From NCBI GenBank assembly GCA_013399875.1, contig VXAZ01004021.1, forward strand, positions 431,267-495,266: 64,000 nt of DNA. Direction: 5' to 3'. Below are positions 22,001-37,000 of the stretch, one piece after another. Both the position numbers and the translations under genes were made by a program. The notes below the pieces were generated by a model. That model was given only the letters and a program-made list of their open reading frames with translations, was not told the origin of the DNA and made no database searches. The stretch comes from Gymnorhina tibicen. Taxonomy: Eukaryota; Chordata; Aves; Passeriformes; Artamidae. How positions within the stretch are numbered: position 1 is the stretch's first letter; each line of letters begins with the position of its first letter.

Positions 22001-25000
22001 AGCCTTCCTCTGGGATATGGCAGCTTTGTCTGCTGATAGCAGACCCTGGGAATGAACAGCCAAATTGCAGGTCACAACCTGGAATTCCCCAAGCACCTCC
22101 AGAATGTCGGCACTAAAATGACTCAAACTCAATAAGAAAGGATGTCAGATTTGACCCCTGATGGCCCAGTGGAATCGGAGCAAACACTTGGATTTAAATC
22201 CAATCAATCTTGTCGGTGAGGTGACTGAACACCCCTTAGAGCAAGGATTGCCCTGAGCACGTGGACTTGGGCAAATAATTGATCTCCTCTACAAACCAGG
22301 TGTCCTGCAGAGAGTTGTGGGAATAAGTCAGAAATGTGAGGAGGAATGTGGCTGCCACTGGAAAGTCCTTATCTCTGTAGTACTCATAGTTGTACCATTA
22401 GAGATTAGGAGTCCATTACCATGATGTCCAAACACCTCTGAAATTCAAATGTGTGTTATCAACATAAGCCAGGTAAGGTGACAGGCAGGACTGACTGCCT
22501 GAGGAATGTGAACACAGCTCTGTCAGGTCTGAGGTTCTCACCGGCTGTGTCCTCTCAGAACCAGATGTGCTAATTGGAGATGGACCTGAGTGAGAACATG
22601 AGAGGAGCCGTGCTTCCCTCTGCTGTATTTAATCCAGAGATCCCAGCAGGATCCATGAAGCCCTTGGATTCTGCAAATCTCACTATGTGGTCTGCGCAGT
22701 TGCCCAAAGGTGTGATATTACAGAGGATCTTTGCCACACAGCTCAATCCTGTGTCGTACCTGGCACGGCACCCTCCCTGAGCAAACATTTTGAGAGCCTG
22801 TGCTTTAATCTGTAAGAGAGGAAAGTGCTGCAGTGTTTGTGGCATTAAAGGGACTGGACATTTTTTAGAGTTCTTTGCTCTTCAAAGAAATGCCAGTGCA
22901 AAGGTATTTAGATTCCCCCTTGCCCTGGAAATGGCGGTCACTATTCTCACCAGCCCATGGAGCACGTGCAGAGCACCGGCAGCTGCCCAGCTCTTTGTGC
23001 TCCTGTACTTTAAAGGAGGTTTATCAACTGGAGTTTTCTGCCCTGTACCAAAGTCAAATGCAAAACGGTAAAATGAACATGTGGGAAGCTCTTAACCTTT
23101 CCTGTCTAGCCATGACACACTTGCTCACATTATTTATGGGACAGTTCCAGCTATTTTGGATTAATCAATCACTCTATTGCAATGTCAAAACTATGTCAGG
23201 AGGAACTGCGTTGCTTCTTGGCTTCAAGGTAAAGAGTCCTTTCTGTCCCATGTTGCTTATTCTGCTTTCAGCTACACAGAAGACACACCTGGTCATTTTG
23301 CCTCCCCAGACTCTTCACTCCTCCAGTGGATGCCAGTTTAGTAAAGTTCAGTGCTCTTTCATCATGAGTAAAGCAAAACTCTTGCTAGGTTAAATTATGG
23401 GGAGTAGAGCAAGTACATCAGGGAAAGTTTATTCTGCTCTGCCTCGTGCTGCTGAAACCACAGATGGATCCAGGGATTTGCAAGGCACAAGCCAGACTGA
23501 CCTGATCTTGTGCTGGTGTTGTGACACTGGACTGCAGCCCTCCAGGTGTCCCTTCCAGCCAAGGTTCCTGTCCTCTCCTCCTGTATCTGTCAGAGTTGTT
23601 GCATATCAGAGTGGTTTGTTCTTGCTTTTTCCATAACTCTTTTAGTCTCACTGCACCAATTCTACTCAGCTCCCTCAGTCTCCAAATTTCTGCTCCTAAA
23701 TTGTCTTTTGAACATGTCACTGGGGAGCCATTTAGCCACTTCATCTTTTCTATCATCAGACTTCTTCAGACTTGCTCTTTATCCTCAAAAGGGAATTGCA
23801 CTTCTCTGGCACAGCTTCTCCATGACAGATCCTTCTGCTCTCACCTCTTACCTTCTGTCTTCATTGCTTGAGTCTTGGATTTCCCCTTTGTCCTTCCTTG
23901 TGACTTACTGGGATGTCAGAATTTGTTCTTTTATACTGCTGTGAGTCTGAACACAGCATTCCTCTGAGCTCTTGAATCACTTCCTATTTTCAAGATGTTG
24001 AATTTGAAAGCCCTTTTAGGATCTAAACATGCCTGTCTGTAGAGCTTAGTGCACAGCACTTGCAAAATGCATTGCAACCAGGTTCTGTGTCCAAATCTGA
24101 GGTTGTTGCAGGGTTTGGTTCCAGGTGGGTTCAATTCTCTTGTTTACTTAATTTTTTTTGTTTTTGATTTGTGTAGATAGGCTTGAGTCTGAGCAGACAG
24201 TGGTATTAGAGCTAAGCTGTAGGCTCACACAAAAGTCAGATGCCACTGTGAAATATAAATAAGTCTCTCAGTTATGGTAGCAAGAAATGCTGCAGCCATT
24301 ACTGCTCTGAAGTCAGGATTGCACAGTCCGCCTTGAAATTTCTTTATTAGCATTTGAAACAATGAAAAAAGGGGCTCTGCTGTTGCTTAGAACATGCAGT
24401 TCCCAGCAAAGCCTCCTTGCCCCTGTGTCCTGTACAGCTGTTGGTGTGGGTCTTCAGGGTGACACCCAGGCACGAAACCAGGGTTTATGTGGATAGAAAA
24501 TCCCAACCTGTGCCTATGAATGACTTAGTCCAGAGCATCAGTCTTTCCCTGCCACTGCTAATGGGAATCTTTGTCTGTTGTCCTCTGTCCCAGAACAGTT
24601 TTATGGTGCTTTTGTGTTGTTTTGAGCACAGAGTTTGTTGCTGCCCTAACTTCTGTTTATTCATCCAGTTTCACCACAGGGACCTCAGCAGCGCTGAGCC
24701 TTTTTGAAATCCTCACCATAAATGACTGAAAACTCCCTGCATGCCTCGCCCTCTTATTTCTTTTTACTTATAAGTGTCATAATCATGATTTGTAAAAGTC
24801 ATTTTGGTGAACACTTAACCACAGTGAAACTGTCTGTCTGTTTTATTGGGACTGTTACTTCCCTGAGACAGAAATGGTGTTCTCTGCCTGTACGACACCA
24901 AGTAGAAGGTCTGTGCTCAGCCACTGATAATAATTCAGTTCATATTGCAGTAATTTTTCTTCTTTCTTTCCGCAGCCCCAGGCTGTCCAAACTTCCCGGT

Positions 25001-28000
25001 TGGGTTTTGAAAGATGGAAGCACGTTTCTGGACAAGGTACTGTGGTGATGGTTGGCATTTTCTTGCCATGCAAGAAGCTACCTGCCAGGTTGGGAGCTGG
25101 TGCTGCAGGAGCAGTGTTCCACGCTGACTCATCCCAAAGGTTTCTCTGTGTACCTTTACCAGCCAGGATGTCCTTGAAGAGCACAACGTTTTGAAACAAA
25201 ATGCTAATAGCAACTCTCAGGCTTCAGAGGTAGCCTAGATTATGAAAAAATCCTCTTAAAATGCGCAAGTCATCAGTGTGAATATTTTTGTATTTCATGG
25301 AGCTCCATAAATAATAGTGCTTTGCCTTCTTAGAGTGCCTTTTATTCCACAGTCTCACTTTTCTGACACTGAGGCTTCAGAGCCTGCCTGTTAATCAGGT
25401 TGGTATCGTACCCTTTTTCAGGCAGAACTATGAGAAAGGCAATGGTTTGCCTATGGGAGGTCTCTCAGAGGGGAAAAGCATGGCTTTGGCCTCTTGAATC
25501 AACATGTGTTCTGCTGCTGGACATAGCAGGGAGGACATTATCTCCAGCCTCCTGATTCTAAGACACAGAACTTCCTCAGTGGCATGAGAGACACAGAATT
25601 GCTCTTTTTTCCCCCTCTTTTCATTACATCAGTTTTGGAGGCAGAATTTATCTGAGGCTTCAACCAAAACTTGGCACTGCAGCATCCAGCTTGATCTGCC
25701 ATAGGGGAACAATGAACACAAAAATATATCAGATGTTAGTAAAATAGGCAGATACATTTCAAATGTGGGCAGCGCTGGGTACCAGTGGAGAAAATACTTA
25801 ATAGACTGTTCTCTGACTATGTGAACATTAAAGGAAACAGTGATAATAGTTGCTTTTGTAGGGGACTTTGAGGTGGACAAAATGGATTGATCTGGTTTTT
25901 ACAGACAAGGGAGCTGAAGATCATAGATTAAAGACCCGATTTTTCTTCTCATTGGAGACAAAAGAAACTATGCAGGCAGCATTTCTGTTGGTAAAATAGT
26001 AACAGCTCTATTCAGAGCACTTGCTAACTGGCAGTCTCAGGCTGCAGAGGCTCAGGGGCAGCAATGGAGTTGCTCAGTTTGAATTCCCTGGAATTTGTGT
26101 CTCCTGAACCCCAGCTTTGGTGTCAGAACTTTGGGCTCCAAAGAATGGACAGACTGTCACTGTAGTTTTATGTGGAATATACTGAAATTTCTGGGATGCT
26201 GCTGCTGCAACATGTGCTCAGGAGAAACCTCCAAACTCACACAGTGGCAATGGAAATCATGTTAAAAATTCAAAGGCAGCGTCTCTTAACTTCACCTTGA
26301 CCACTGTAAGTGCTTGGAATGGTAAATTCTTTGACCCATGCTGGAAAAAGGCAAGGGAAGGAGTCAAAGGGGAGTGTTTTATCATGTGGGGTGGACATTC
26401 CTGTTACAGCACTCAGTTATAAAACTTCAGTCCTGGAGAGGCATTGAAATGTGCTGCGATCTACTTTTAATCATTTTGAACTCCCTTGAGATGAGGTTAG
26501 GAGACTTCTGCCACTAGATGTAATTGCTCATTCGTTATTAGTTGGCAGGTGCACTGTAATTATTAAGAATTGGATTCAATCTTTAATTCTGTCAGTCTGA
26601 AGCTGGCTGAGACCACTCGCTTTGGGACAGGAGACAAGGCAGGGTGGGTGGTAGGGAGCCTGAGTTGTGCTAGGAGTAGAGTTGGGAATATTTTTGTTCC
26701 ACATATAACCCTGAAGAATGTGACTTTTCACATGACAAAAGTTTTTGATGTCAGCCTTAAAAAGAGGAAGAATATAGGGGATAGAGATTAACAATGTGGA
26801 GATTAGACCCCCAAAAGTTGTTTCATCAAATACTCTGAGACAGGGGCTATAAATAGTATTTTGGTCCTAATAAGACAGAAGAGGTTGGATGTTATTTGGA
26901 ACCAAAACTAAATTCCAAATTTGCCTTCCTGGTGGTTACCAGGGCTCTTTCCTTACCTACCAGAGTGCTCTCTCTGTCCTTCCCAAGGAGGATCTGATCC
27001 CTTCAAGTACCAAACATCTGGCATGAAAGCAATTTCAGCAGATCTGCCTGCACCAAATTGTGTCTAGAAGCGGGATAAATGTCGTGCAGTAACGGGCTGG
27101 AAATTACCTGTGATAAAGAAAATGTCTGGAAAATCCAAAATGCGCTGCCTTGGAGTAACACGGTGTTGTATTTTGTGTCTCCTCTGTTGGTGTGGTTTTT
27201 CACAGGAGCTAAAGGAGTGCTCTGGCCACGTGTTTGTAGACTCTGTGCCTGAGTTCTGCTTACCAGAGGTGAGTTTGTTCAAAGCCTTACTGAAAAATTT
27301 GACTCCATTCAGTCACGTGGGAGAAGCTTGCTTTTTTATTTTTATTATTATTATTACTATTATTATTATTATTATTATTATTAGGTTCCTGCTAATTTAT
27401 TAATACTCAGTAAATAATACTGCTAGAACTCTGTGTGGTTAAGGTGCCTCCAGGATCTATGACACTGGAAAAAGGATGGAAACAACACTTTTCAGCAGTG
27501 GTTTTGGGAGACACGTGGAAGGTCTCCTTGAGCAAATGTCTCACAAGAGTAAGACTTAACTTTTTTATGGACTTTTCAAAGACAACCTGACTGAGCTGGG
27601 CTGACTCTGACAGGATCCATGTGCTGATCTAGATAAGGGCAGGGAATGAAGGCAAGGAAAGCTACTTGTCTCTAACCACAGATGCAGGACATGCCCAGTG
27701 GAACTCCCTGGGGAGCCAACTGTGTTGAGCCAGGTTGGCTTCTGCTGGACTGCACTTCTGCCAGCAGCACTTTCAGGTTAAAAACTTTTACTGCTTCTTT
27801 GAGGGAAGAACTGGGCCTTCATATCCACAGGCATAGCTGCAAGTGGCTGCTCAAGCTGGTTTTTACTGGAATTTCTGTCTTTAAAAAGAAAGCAAGCAAG
27901 ACTACTGAAGATGTTTGGATTACCTGGGGTTACCTGATTGATCAGGGGAGTGCTGTAGGAGAACTGAAGATGTAAATAGCTGAGCAGAAAGAGGTGGGGA

Positions 28001-31000
28001 TGAATGATGGGAAATAGCATGAGAATAATATCCCCTTTCCTCAGTGTGTTCAGAGTGTGATAACATCAGTTCTTTCATTTCATTGTGGGATGTTGTCTCT
28101 GTCCTTCCAAGACAGACACAGTTGCTTTTGGGCAGCAATTTTTTTTTTCCCTTTCTGTCTGACCTTGTAGACAGGAAGCACAAAACACTTCTGGAAGGTT
28201 GTTGTCAGCTTGCTGAGGTTCTGGCAATATTGTTCCTGTGTGTGGATCCCATGGAACTCACCTCTGGCGTCACTCTTGTCATCTTGATTCTTCCAAACAA
28301 GTTGGCAGCTCTGGTACTCGATTTGGCAAGTGATTCCAACGGATTATGACCATTCCAACCCAGCTGGAATGGTCATAATCCAATCACAGCAAAAAGACCA
28401 ACCCAAAAGCCTAATAATTCTGGGTTCTTGTGAGCCTTTTGCTTACTGTCCTTTGAAACTGAGGGATGTGGGAAGTATCTGTGTGTGTAGAAAGTGCCAT
28501 TATGGCCCAAATCTTGAGAAGGACTGGGTTTATGTGCTGGATTCCCTTTGGAATGATAATCTGCTGGGGTTTAGGGTGCTTCAGCCAGACTTTCTGGTTA
28601 CTTTGAGCTGGAAAATACCCACATGTGTAGCTCTAAATATGACAGACAGGGAGTCACTGCTTTACTTTACCTCTGTTATCACTGCATAAAGCTGCTTCCC
28701 AGCAGCCCATCCTACAACCAGAAGATGGCAACCAACTGCACATGTCACCATTGCAGGGATTTTAAAAATGGCCTCTCAGATGTTTCCAGAAATTGCCAAG
28801 AGATGCCACATCACCTCTGTGAGCACTAGAAGAGATCTGCTGTGATATGCAGCTCACACCTTGAGCTCACCTGTCAGCAGGAGATTCAGGAGTCATGGCC
28901 AGCTGAAAACAGAGTGCAAATATTGCTGCTGTTTGGCAACACGGGATAAGAGGGACCTTGTGTGAAAGAGGCTTTTACTTTGTCTCCTTCCATGGCACTT
29001 CTTTTGAAGAAACTTGTCTGCAGAAGCAGTTAGCCGGAGAATCTCGGTATCGCTTCCAGGAACACCGTTGCCAAAGCAAGCCAAGATTTGGATCTAATCC
29101 AGCAGCCACAAGGTGATAAGAGGCCGTCTCGGCAGCAAGACTACACTCACACATGTAAGAGTGCAGGGTGCAGCCCTCTCTTTGCTTGGCAACCTTCTGC
29201 TCTCTCACTTCACATTCAAGAAACATTTTGAAGCCTCTTCAGCTCAAAGGCACTTTAGTGAGATCGCCGCAAGCCCCAGGGAAGATTTTACTTTGTTTTT
29301 GACACCCTTTTCATCCTATTAGTAAATGCTTCTAGGGTGCTGAGATGTGGCATGCTTAAGGTTGGTAAGTGATGGTGTATATCCTCCTGATGGCTCTCCT
29401 GGGGTGGGGTTCAGCTCAGGGCTGGAGCTCCTCTGCTCTGGAGCCAGTCTGGGAGAGCTGGGGCTGTTCATCTGGAGAAGAGAAGGCTCCAGGGAGACCT
29501 GAAAGACCCCTCCAGTGCCTAAAGGGGCTCCAAGAGAGCTGGAGAGGGACTTGGGACAAGGGATGTGGAGGGACAGGACACACTTTCCAGAGGGCAGGGT
29601 TAGATGGGATATTGGGAAGGAATTCCTGGCTGTGAGGGTGGCGAGGCCCTGGCACAGGTTGCTCAGAGGAGCTATGGCTGCCCCTGGATCCCTGGAAGTG
29701 TCCAAGGCCAGGTTAGATGGGGTTTGGAGCAACCTGGGCTAGTGGAAGGTGTCCCTGCCCATGGCAGGTGGGGTAGAACAAGTTGGTCTTTAAGGCCCTT
29801 CCAACCCAAACCATTCCAGAATTTGATCCTGTATGGTCTGGACACAGCTGGAAACCAAGCCATGGACAAACCAAGCCTTGGCAGGAGCAGGCATCAGCGG
29901 ATCCTTTGATACCTTGCAGGGAGTGTGTTCCTGCCTGGAAGCCCAGGAAGATAAAAGGTGCCCTGTCATGGATCTGAGGATGGTGTTTCACCTGCTGTTC
30001 TCAGCTCGGAGATCGTGGCTCCGACATCAGCTGTGATCGTGGATTGAAACCACGAGCGCTTAGCGAGGAGTTAAGCTGCTTGTCACCAGAGCAGTGTCAG
30101 CCCTCTGCAAAGCAGAGTGACCTACTTTCTTGCCTTTTTTATTCAAATTGCTGGACCAAGCCTTGTAATCAGATAATATGTGCTTGATGAGTGTTGAATT
30201 CCATTAGCTGCTCTATAATAACTGAGTTAGAGGTCAGTAATCTTGTAAATTTCTGACTTGACACCATTTGTGTTACGGCATTACCAGTAAATAATTCTAA
30301 TTAAAATTCTTTTAACAATGTGTGAAATCTTCTCTCACTCTCAGAACTCTTGTCTAAACTGTCACATTGAAACAAAATTGGGCCCTCCCATCCGTTTTGT
30401 TGTATCCTGTGAATGGGCTTCATCTCCTGCTGTAGAAAACGTGAACGATAAAGGTGCCAAACATTTACTTTGGGAGAAGATGAGGATTATTTGAAGCATA
30501 TGAATAAATACAATCTTCATTCATCTCTCTCTTGGGGTACAGTATGATGTGCTGCATAAAAAAATACGAGACACCCTAAATCACTGCTGCAGAAGTTTTG
30601 GTGTCTCTTCCTCCCTAAGGAGTTGCACACATCAACTCTTTACTTTGATAAAAGTAAAATAATCATGGATCTCATAACAGCAGCCATTTCATCACCTGAA
30701 AGACAGACAAGCCCAGGACATGGTTTCCTTTCCAGGTTGGAGACAGGAATAATTTTAGGGGGGTTTTAAAATAAATCTTGTTAATTTAAAGGCAACATTA
30801 ATCTTTGCCATAGCTGAGACGTGCTTTTATAAACCAGTTACATTCCTGCAATATAAAGTTTAAAAAAAACAGCATAAGAAGTTTTTCTGCCATTGCTTTA
30901 GCTGCATGAAAGGGTTACAAGTTGCTTATCTCTTCCCTCTGTTTTTAGACTGAACTGCTTGACCTCTCCACAGTGGATGTAATCTTGATCTCCAACTATC

Positions 31001-34000
31001 ATTGCATGATGGCACTGCCCTACATCACAGAGTACACAGGATTCACTGGAACAGTTTATGCCACCGAGCCCACTGTTCAAATTGGCAGGTAAAAAGCCCC
31101 TTCATATTCCCTGTTCCTCTTTCATCACTGCTGAGGAGAAGGTGTAAAGGACAATGTGGGGAGAGGAGTGGTGTCTAATGTTCCGAAGAGGCTTTTAGGC
31201 AGGAGCTGAACACCAGCCAAGTCCTTAGTGCTGCAAATGTGTTAACTCCATGCTTCCCAGCCTCTGGAACCATCAACATTTCCAGCAGGTGCTTTGTGTT
31301 GAGTCCAGGCCATAGATGTGGGACAGTGGAACTTGAGTGGGCTGAGACACCTCAGCAGTAATTGTCGTATAGGCAACTTCAGACCTTTAAAAACCATGGA
31401 TCAAAGAGCTCTCCTGCTCCTCTCTGCTCCCCCTAAACAAAAGGAGTCTTTCCAATCAGAAAAAATAAACCAAAAACAGGACTTGTTGCCTAGAGGCTGC
31501 CCCATCCCTGGAAGTGTTCAAGGCCAGGTTGGACGGGACTTAGAGCAACCAGGCCTAGTGGAAGGTGTCTGTGCCCATGGCAGGGGTTAGAACTAAATGA
31601 TCTTTCAGGTCCCTTCCAACCCAAACCATTCCAGGATTTTATGATTCCATATAATCACACTTCCCTCCGGTCCATGGAAAGGAATTCAAGCTGACTTCAT
31701 CTCAAATGACAGTTGAGCTACGTGAGCTCTGAACTCCAGAGAGAAGCGCTTAGAAAAATAGCAGAAATAGGAGACAGAGGTAGAAAATCTAAGACCTGAC
31801 AGTACAGCCAAAACCAGGATAGTCATCAAACTTCCCAGTCTATTTTTACAAAATTGTCTTGTTGACTGGATGGGTCAGCACCAAATGCTGCAGGTTTGTC
31901 CCTTGATGAGGCCTAACTGGACTTGTGCTCTGTTCCTCTCCTGCGGAGCTGCCACGTTCAGTAATTAGGAGCCAGATTAGGCCCTGCTATCTGGACTACT
32001 CTGTAAGCATTTTAGGGCAGGAATCTTTGTCCACTGAAGGTCCTGTGCAAACTTCCCACGCCAGAGCAATTCCCCCATTGTGTGAAAGCAGACAGAAACT
32101 GAAGGCCCTTGTAGGTGAAAGGAATTGTGTAAATATGAACGAGCAGTGGACCTCTGGGCTTTGCTGGTCCAGAGCTGGAGATAACAAGCACAAGTGGGAG
32201 AGTGCACTGGTGTGGTTCCTCTCATCCCAAGTCATTCCAGATGCTGTCCTTCTGCTCCTACCTTCAAGGGAAAGCCTGCACACAATCACAAATGCTGTTT
32301 AGTTTTGGGCAGGGAAATCTGCAGTGACAATTTCTAACACTTGACACCTTTTTCTGTCTCAAATATGCATTGGTAAATGAGGAGAGTTCACTCTGACAAC
32401 GTGCTTGGCTTCCCTAAGTGATAAACAGGCATCAGCTGAGGAGTTTTCGTTGTGTATTTTGTCTCATTCCATATCACAAGCAGTCGGTAATGAAGAAATT
32501 ATCTTGCATTTTCCAAGTAGCCCATAACCCAGTGGGCCAGCTCCTCCTCTGTTGCAAGCAGATGGAATTGGAAACACTCCGTGGAGAAACAGGGGTAGTG
32601 CTGGAAATGGCCTCTGTGGGAAGAACCCCTCCTTCAAACTGCCTGAGAGTGTTACAATTTCTGTGGTATTTTGGAAAGATTTGGGCCAAAGTTCTCTCCT
32701 GTGTGAGAGGAGGCAGTGCTAATTTAGGTTTGATTTGTGTTTTCAGGCTCCTCATGGAAGAACTGGTGAATTCCATTGAACGTGTGCCAAAGGCTCAGTC
32801 TGCCTCCATGTGGAAGAACAAGGAGGTACAAAGGTAAGGAACAAGTCCCAGGAAAGGTGACTGTCCTAAAGCACCAAAGTTTGGGATTCACTGTAAGGAT
32901 GGCTCAGCTCCCACACTTGAGATTTGCTGCTGTGAATCGTTGGGTCGATTATTTCTTTAATCGTTTTTGCACACTGTTGGTTTTCCAACCTCACAAATGT
33001 GTTTCTTGGAGAAACACTTGGGAACAGCAAAGCCTCCCCTGATCTCCTCTCACACAGTTCAGCTCCATAATGGTAGATAAAACCAGCAGATTTTGGTATT
33101 AACATCATAAAAAGTCGTTGAAATTATTAGGCTATTTAATGATATTGCATTGGAATAATTTAAATTTAAATGGTATTTACATTCATGTTTGCTGACATAC
33201 TAAGAAAGTCGAGACACAGCTGTTGGGGGTCACTGGCGTTACCTTTCTTCCCATCTTCTTTTACACCTGAACAGCAGAGGTGGGGTTTTTGGCTTTCCAA
33301 AGCTTAAAAACAAATTAAAATCTGAATAAAAATGGTTATTTGGAAGCACCGTGTCCATTATTCCAGCTATACATCAAAACAAGATGCTCAGAATTTTGAA
33401 AGCCTATGAAATCTAAAAATTATCCACACAGTTTATTAATTGCAGCTGATGCTTTCCTTGGGAATAAAAACAATTTTAGGTGCACAACGTGTTCCTTGGA
33501 GGAGGCAGTTTCGTTTTTAGCACATTTTAAAGATAGAGTTGGTTGATTAAAAAGTTATTTTTAAAATCTGCTTTGTGCATTTTTAATTGATCTCCCATTT
33601 TATACTTCTAATTCTTAAGATGGCTTGATTTAGAAGTTTCCTAAAAGTGAATTCTTTCTTACATTAGAAGAGTAGTCTTGGTATTTGCTAATATCACAAA
33701 GCAAAAATTAAAAATCCAAATTGCCATGGTTTTAGCTGTGTATTGTGTTCCTCTGCTGAATTTAGGAGCAGTCTTTACACTGTAACTCTCACTCTTCTGA
33801 AGAAGACAAATAGAACTCGGACATAAAGCAAAACTAAATACAATAAAGTTTAACAGGATTTTCAGAATAGTGGGGTTTTTTTAATTTTGGGGTCCGCTGG
33901 CCTGCCCAGAGCCACTGCTGAAGCTCCCAGTGTGTGAAGAGGGAGGACTGGAGCCATTATTCCTGTCACACCAGGCGTGTTTTGTATGCATGGTTTAAAG

Positions 34001-37000
34001 GAGGATCGTATATCTTGCAGCTCATATAATGTCACTTTCCTGGTGGTCGTATTTTAGGGAAAGTGCTGCCTGGCACTTTGCATGCTGCTGATTATTCCAG
34101 AGGAGAACACAGAGAGGGAATTTTTGTTCTGATTCAGCTGCTATAGGAGGCTGGAGCCTTTTTTTCCTTGAAGTGGTATTTAAAATACGTTCCTCTCTCC
34201 TATTGCTGGGGATGTCCCCCAAAATTCATAGTTCCATCGTGTAGCTGTTGTAAAGGGGTAGCAGGGAGGTAGGAGGTGCTAAACTAAAATTTAATAAAAT
34301 AAATCTGTGTATTATAAACTCTGCTGGTATGAACCAATGTTGTCTTTGAGCTGGAACAAGGAGACAAATGTGAACTCCCTCTCCACCTCTGCCCCACCTG
34401 TGCTCTGAGTTTCCACATTCACCTCCCTGTGCTTCTGTAAAACAGCTCCCATCCAGCACAGAGGGCACCCGAGGACTTTAATTAATGTTTGCAAAGTGTT
34501 TTGAGATGCCTGGTGACAAGTGTCACGCAGGAGTGAATGGAACTGATTATTAGAGCATGTGAGCAAACATCCACTGATCCACAAATTAGCACCTGGCTAA
34601 TGGCACATGCAGGATTGGACTGACATCCGTTAGTTAAGAAAATGTGATCTTGATGAGTTGGGGTTTTTTTCCTACTTGGCTGTTGCTAGAACAGAATACT
34701 TATTATTTCTGAGTCTAACTTTAATTTTTCAGGCTGATCAATCCCCATTACTGCTTTACAGTTCAGCTAGTTCTACTCCAAACAGTTAGTATAAAACACA
34801 AAGTATTATCATCTTCATTAGATAAAGCACTGGAGCATTTTAAATGCAAATACTGTATAAAATATAATAAGTTCATTATAGTGGTTTACATTTTTCCATT
34901 ATCAGATCCAGTCTGAACTAATTGCTTAGCCAGTTTTATTGCCACTGGGTTTTATTTCAAATGAGCAGTCTCGTGGAAGCTCTGTAGATGTCAGCCAGGA
35001 TATCTTTCACACTGATTGGGATTCAGGGGGTAAAGAGGAAGTTTGCCTTATGGAAGGCACTTTGTTGACTTCTTGTTTGATAGTTTCCTATATGTTTTAA
35101 AGTGTTTGAAACAGGCTGTTTCCTGAGGCTGAGCAGGGCATGAGAGAGGCTGGGGCCTGATGTAGTTCAATGCTGCCATCCTCCTCTCCCTTCAGACAGT
35201 TCTGGGATTTTATGTCATATATGAAATGTCACCCTTTGCATTGACCAGGAGGAACTGTCTCTGTGCAGATCCCAGGGAAAAATAGAAATCCCTCAGTTTT
35301 TTAAGCATGAATTTTTCATCCTCAACCGTGTGGATTCGTGGTACCTCCCTGTTTGTGGCTGTCCCAGCAGCTTCCCTCACACATCTGGTTGTTGTGAGGT
35401 GATCCATAACAGGATGTTGCCACGGTGTTGGTAGATTTACTCCAGACCGCAAAACATCCTCTGGTAACTCTGTAGAGATTTTAGGAGTGAGGATGACAGA
35501 CTGAATGCTGACAGGGGCACATCTGAGGGACCAGCACCTTGTTGTCTCTGTGCCACTCAGCCACAGGAAACCACTGGAGACTGGTGCCACTGGTCTCTGC
35601 CAGGGAGCAGAATATTTTCACAGCGTAGCCAGTCAAGGCTAAGAGAAACTTCCTTCAATCACCAAGGACAATCCCCCACTTTCTCCATTACCTGGAGAAA
35701 CATTTTCCTCTTCCCAGAAGAGTAGCTCCTGAAAGCATCCAACACTAAATGCTTCTTATGGTAGGTTAAAGGCTTTTACAGGCAATTTGCTTCAGTGCAG
35801 TGGTGGACAACTCTCCACATTGTGTGGCCTTTTGTTGCTTACGACTTCCCAACAAAGACCTTGAAGGCTTTGTTTGTTTCCTGAAGCACGGGGTGCTTTC
35901 AGCCAGCGTGTGCTGGAATTACAGTTATCGCTCCAGACCTGTGCTGTGGTCTTGGCAAGAGCTGCCCTTAATCCTTTCTTCAGTATCTTAAATTATGGAG
36001 GAGTTCACTGACCTAGTAGATATAACAATAAATTAAATTCCTTTAAACAAATTGATCAAAGAAACTTGACCAATTTCCATAAATCTTTGGAAATTGGTTT
36101 GAATTAGCCTTTGATTTAGCATTGGTTTAATATACAAAAAAAAAATCCTATTCTTCTTACACATTTGGCAGCTGTGCTGCTTCCTGCCTCAGTTCATGTT
36201 GCTAAGGAAGATTTATTTCCCAGAAGTTAGCCATCCCTCTTCCAGCCTGTGACATTATAGTTCACTTCTTCCCTTGACAACGCCGGCCAGCTGACTTGCG
36301 ATGTCTGTGAGGAGCAGAATGGATGGATCTTACTTTGGTGTAAAACATCTTAAATACTTCCGTGGAGGGGATTTCAAAGAGCTCTGCAGTGTCAGCTCGT
36401 GTATCCCTGCCAGCGCACTTGGGAGGGAAGTGGGATTGAAGGCAGGGGAGCTGAGCTGAAGGGACACGTGCTCTTGGAAGAGACCAGTGGCAAAAATCAG
36501 GGCAGAGCCATCCCTGCTCGTGTTCTGCTATCTGCATTTTAATCACCAGATTGTTTCAGATTATTAGGATATTATTCAGATTATTATGATAAGAAAAATA
36601 GACACTGATCCAAGATCCCAGTCCTCTCTACCAATGCTGGAGGTGCATTTCATGTTGATATCTCAGATCAGCCAGCATCTTTCATCGGTGGTGAAAATAC
36701 CTCAAGAGTTGTGATAACACCTTGATCACAGCTACTTCTTTGATGCAAGGGCTGGACAGAATAGCAACAAAGAGAGCTGGAGGAGAGCAGTCCTTGGGGT
36801 GAGGCAGAGTGGGAAGCATGGCTGTGCTCCTCAGCAGGCAGAAAGTCTTGCTCCTCACTTTGAAGCACCAAGCACGTTGAAAATAAAAATTTAAAAGGGT
36901 AAAATCTAAGATCTGGAGAATGCAGATGGTTGTGGAAGCTGGTCCAGCACCAGCTGTTGTTCTGGCTCCCCACGGAACATCTCGTTGGTGTTCGCAGGTT

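Larger units (their letters stand above)
27269..30948 (+). other. INTS9: INTS9 intron 4
   Basis: It contains a (TTA)n microsatellite 67 bp after the donor, a perfect 17-bp inverted repeat at 28.3 kb and a CR1 fragment at 29.4-29.8 kb. No gene is seen in the rest. Confidence 0.9.

Noticed and set aside
36069..36098. An 11-bp stem with an 8-nt loop in intron 6
   Set aside because: Stems of this size with variable loops are expected by chance at about this frequency.
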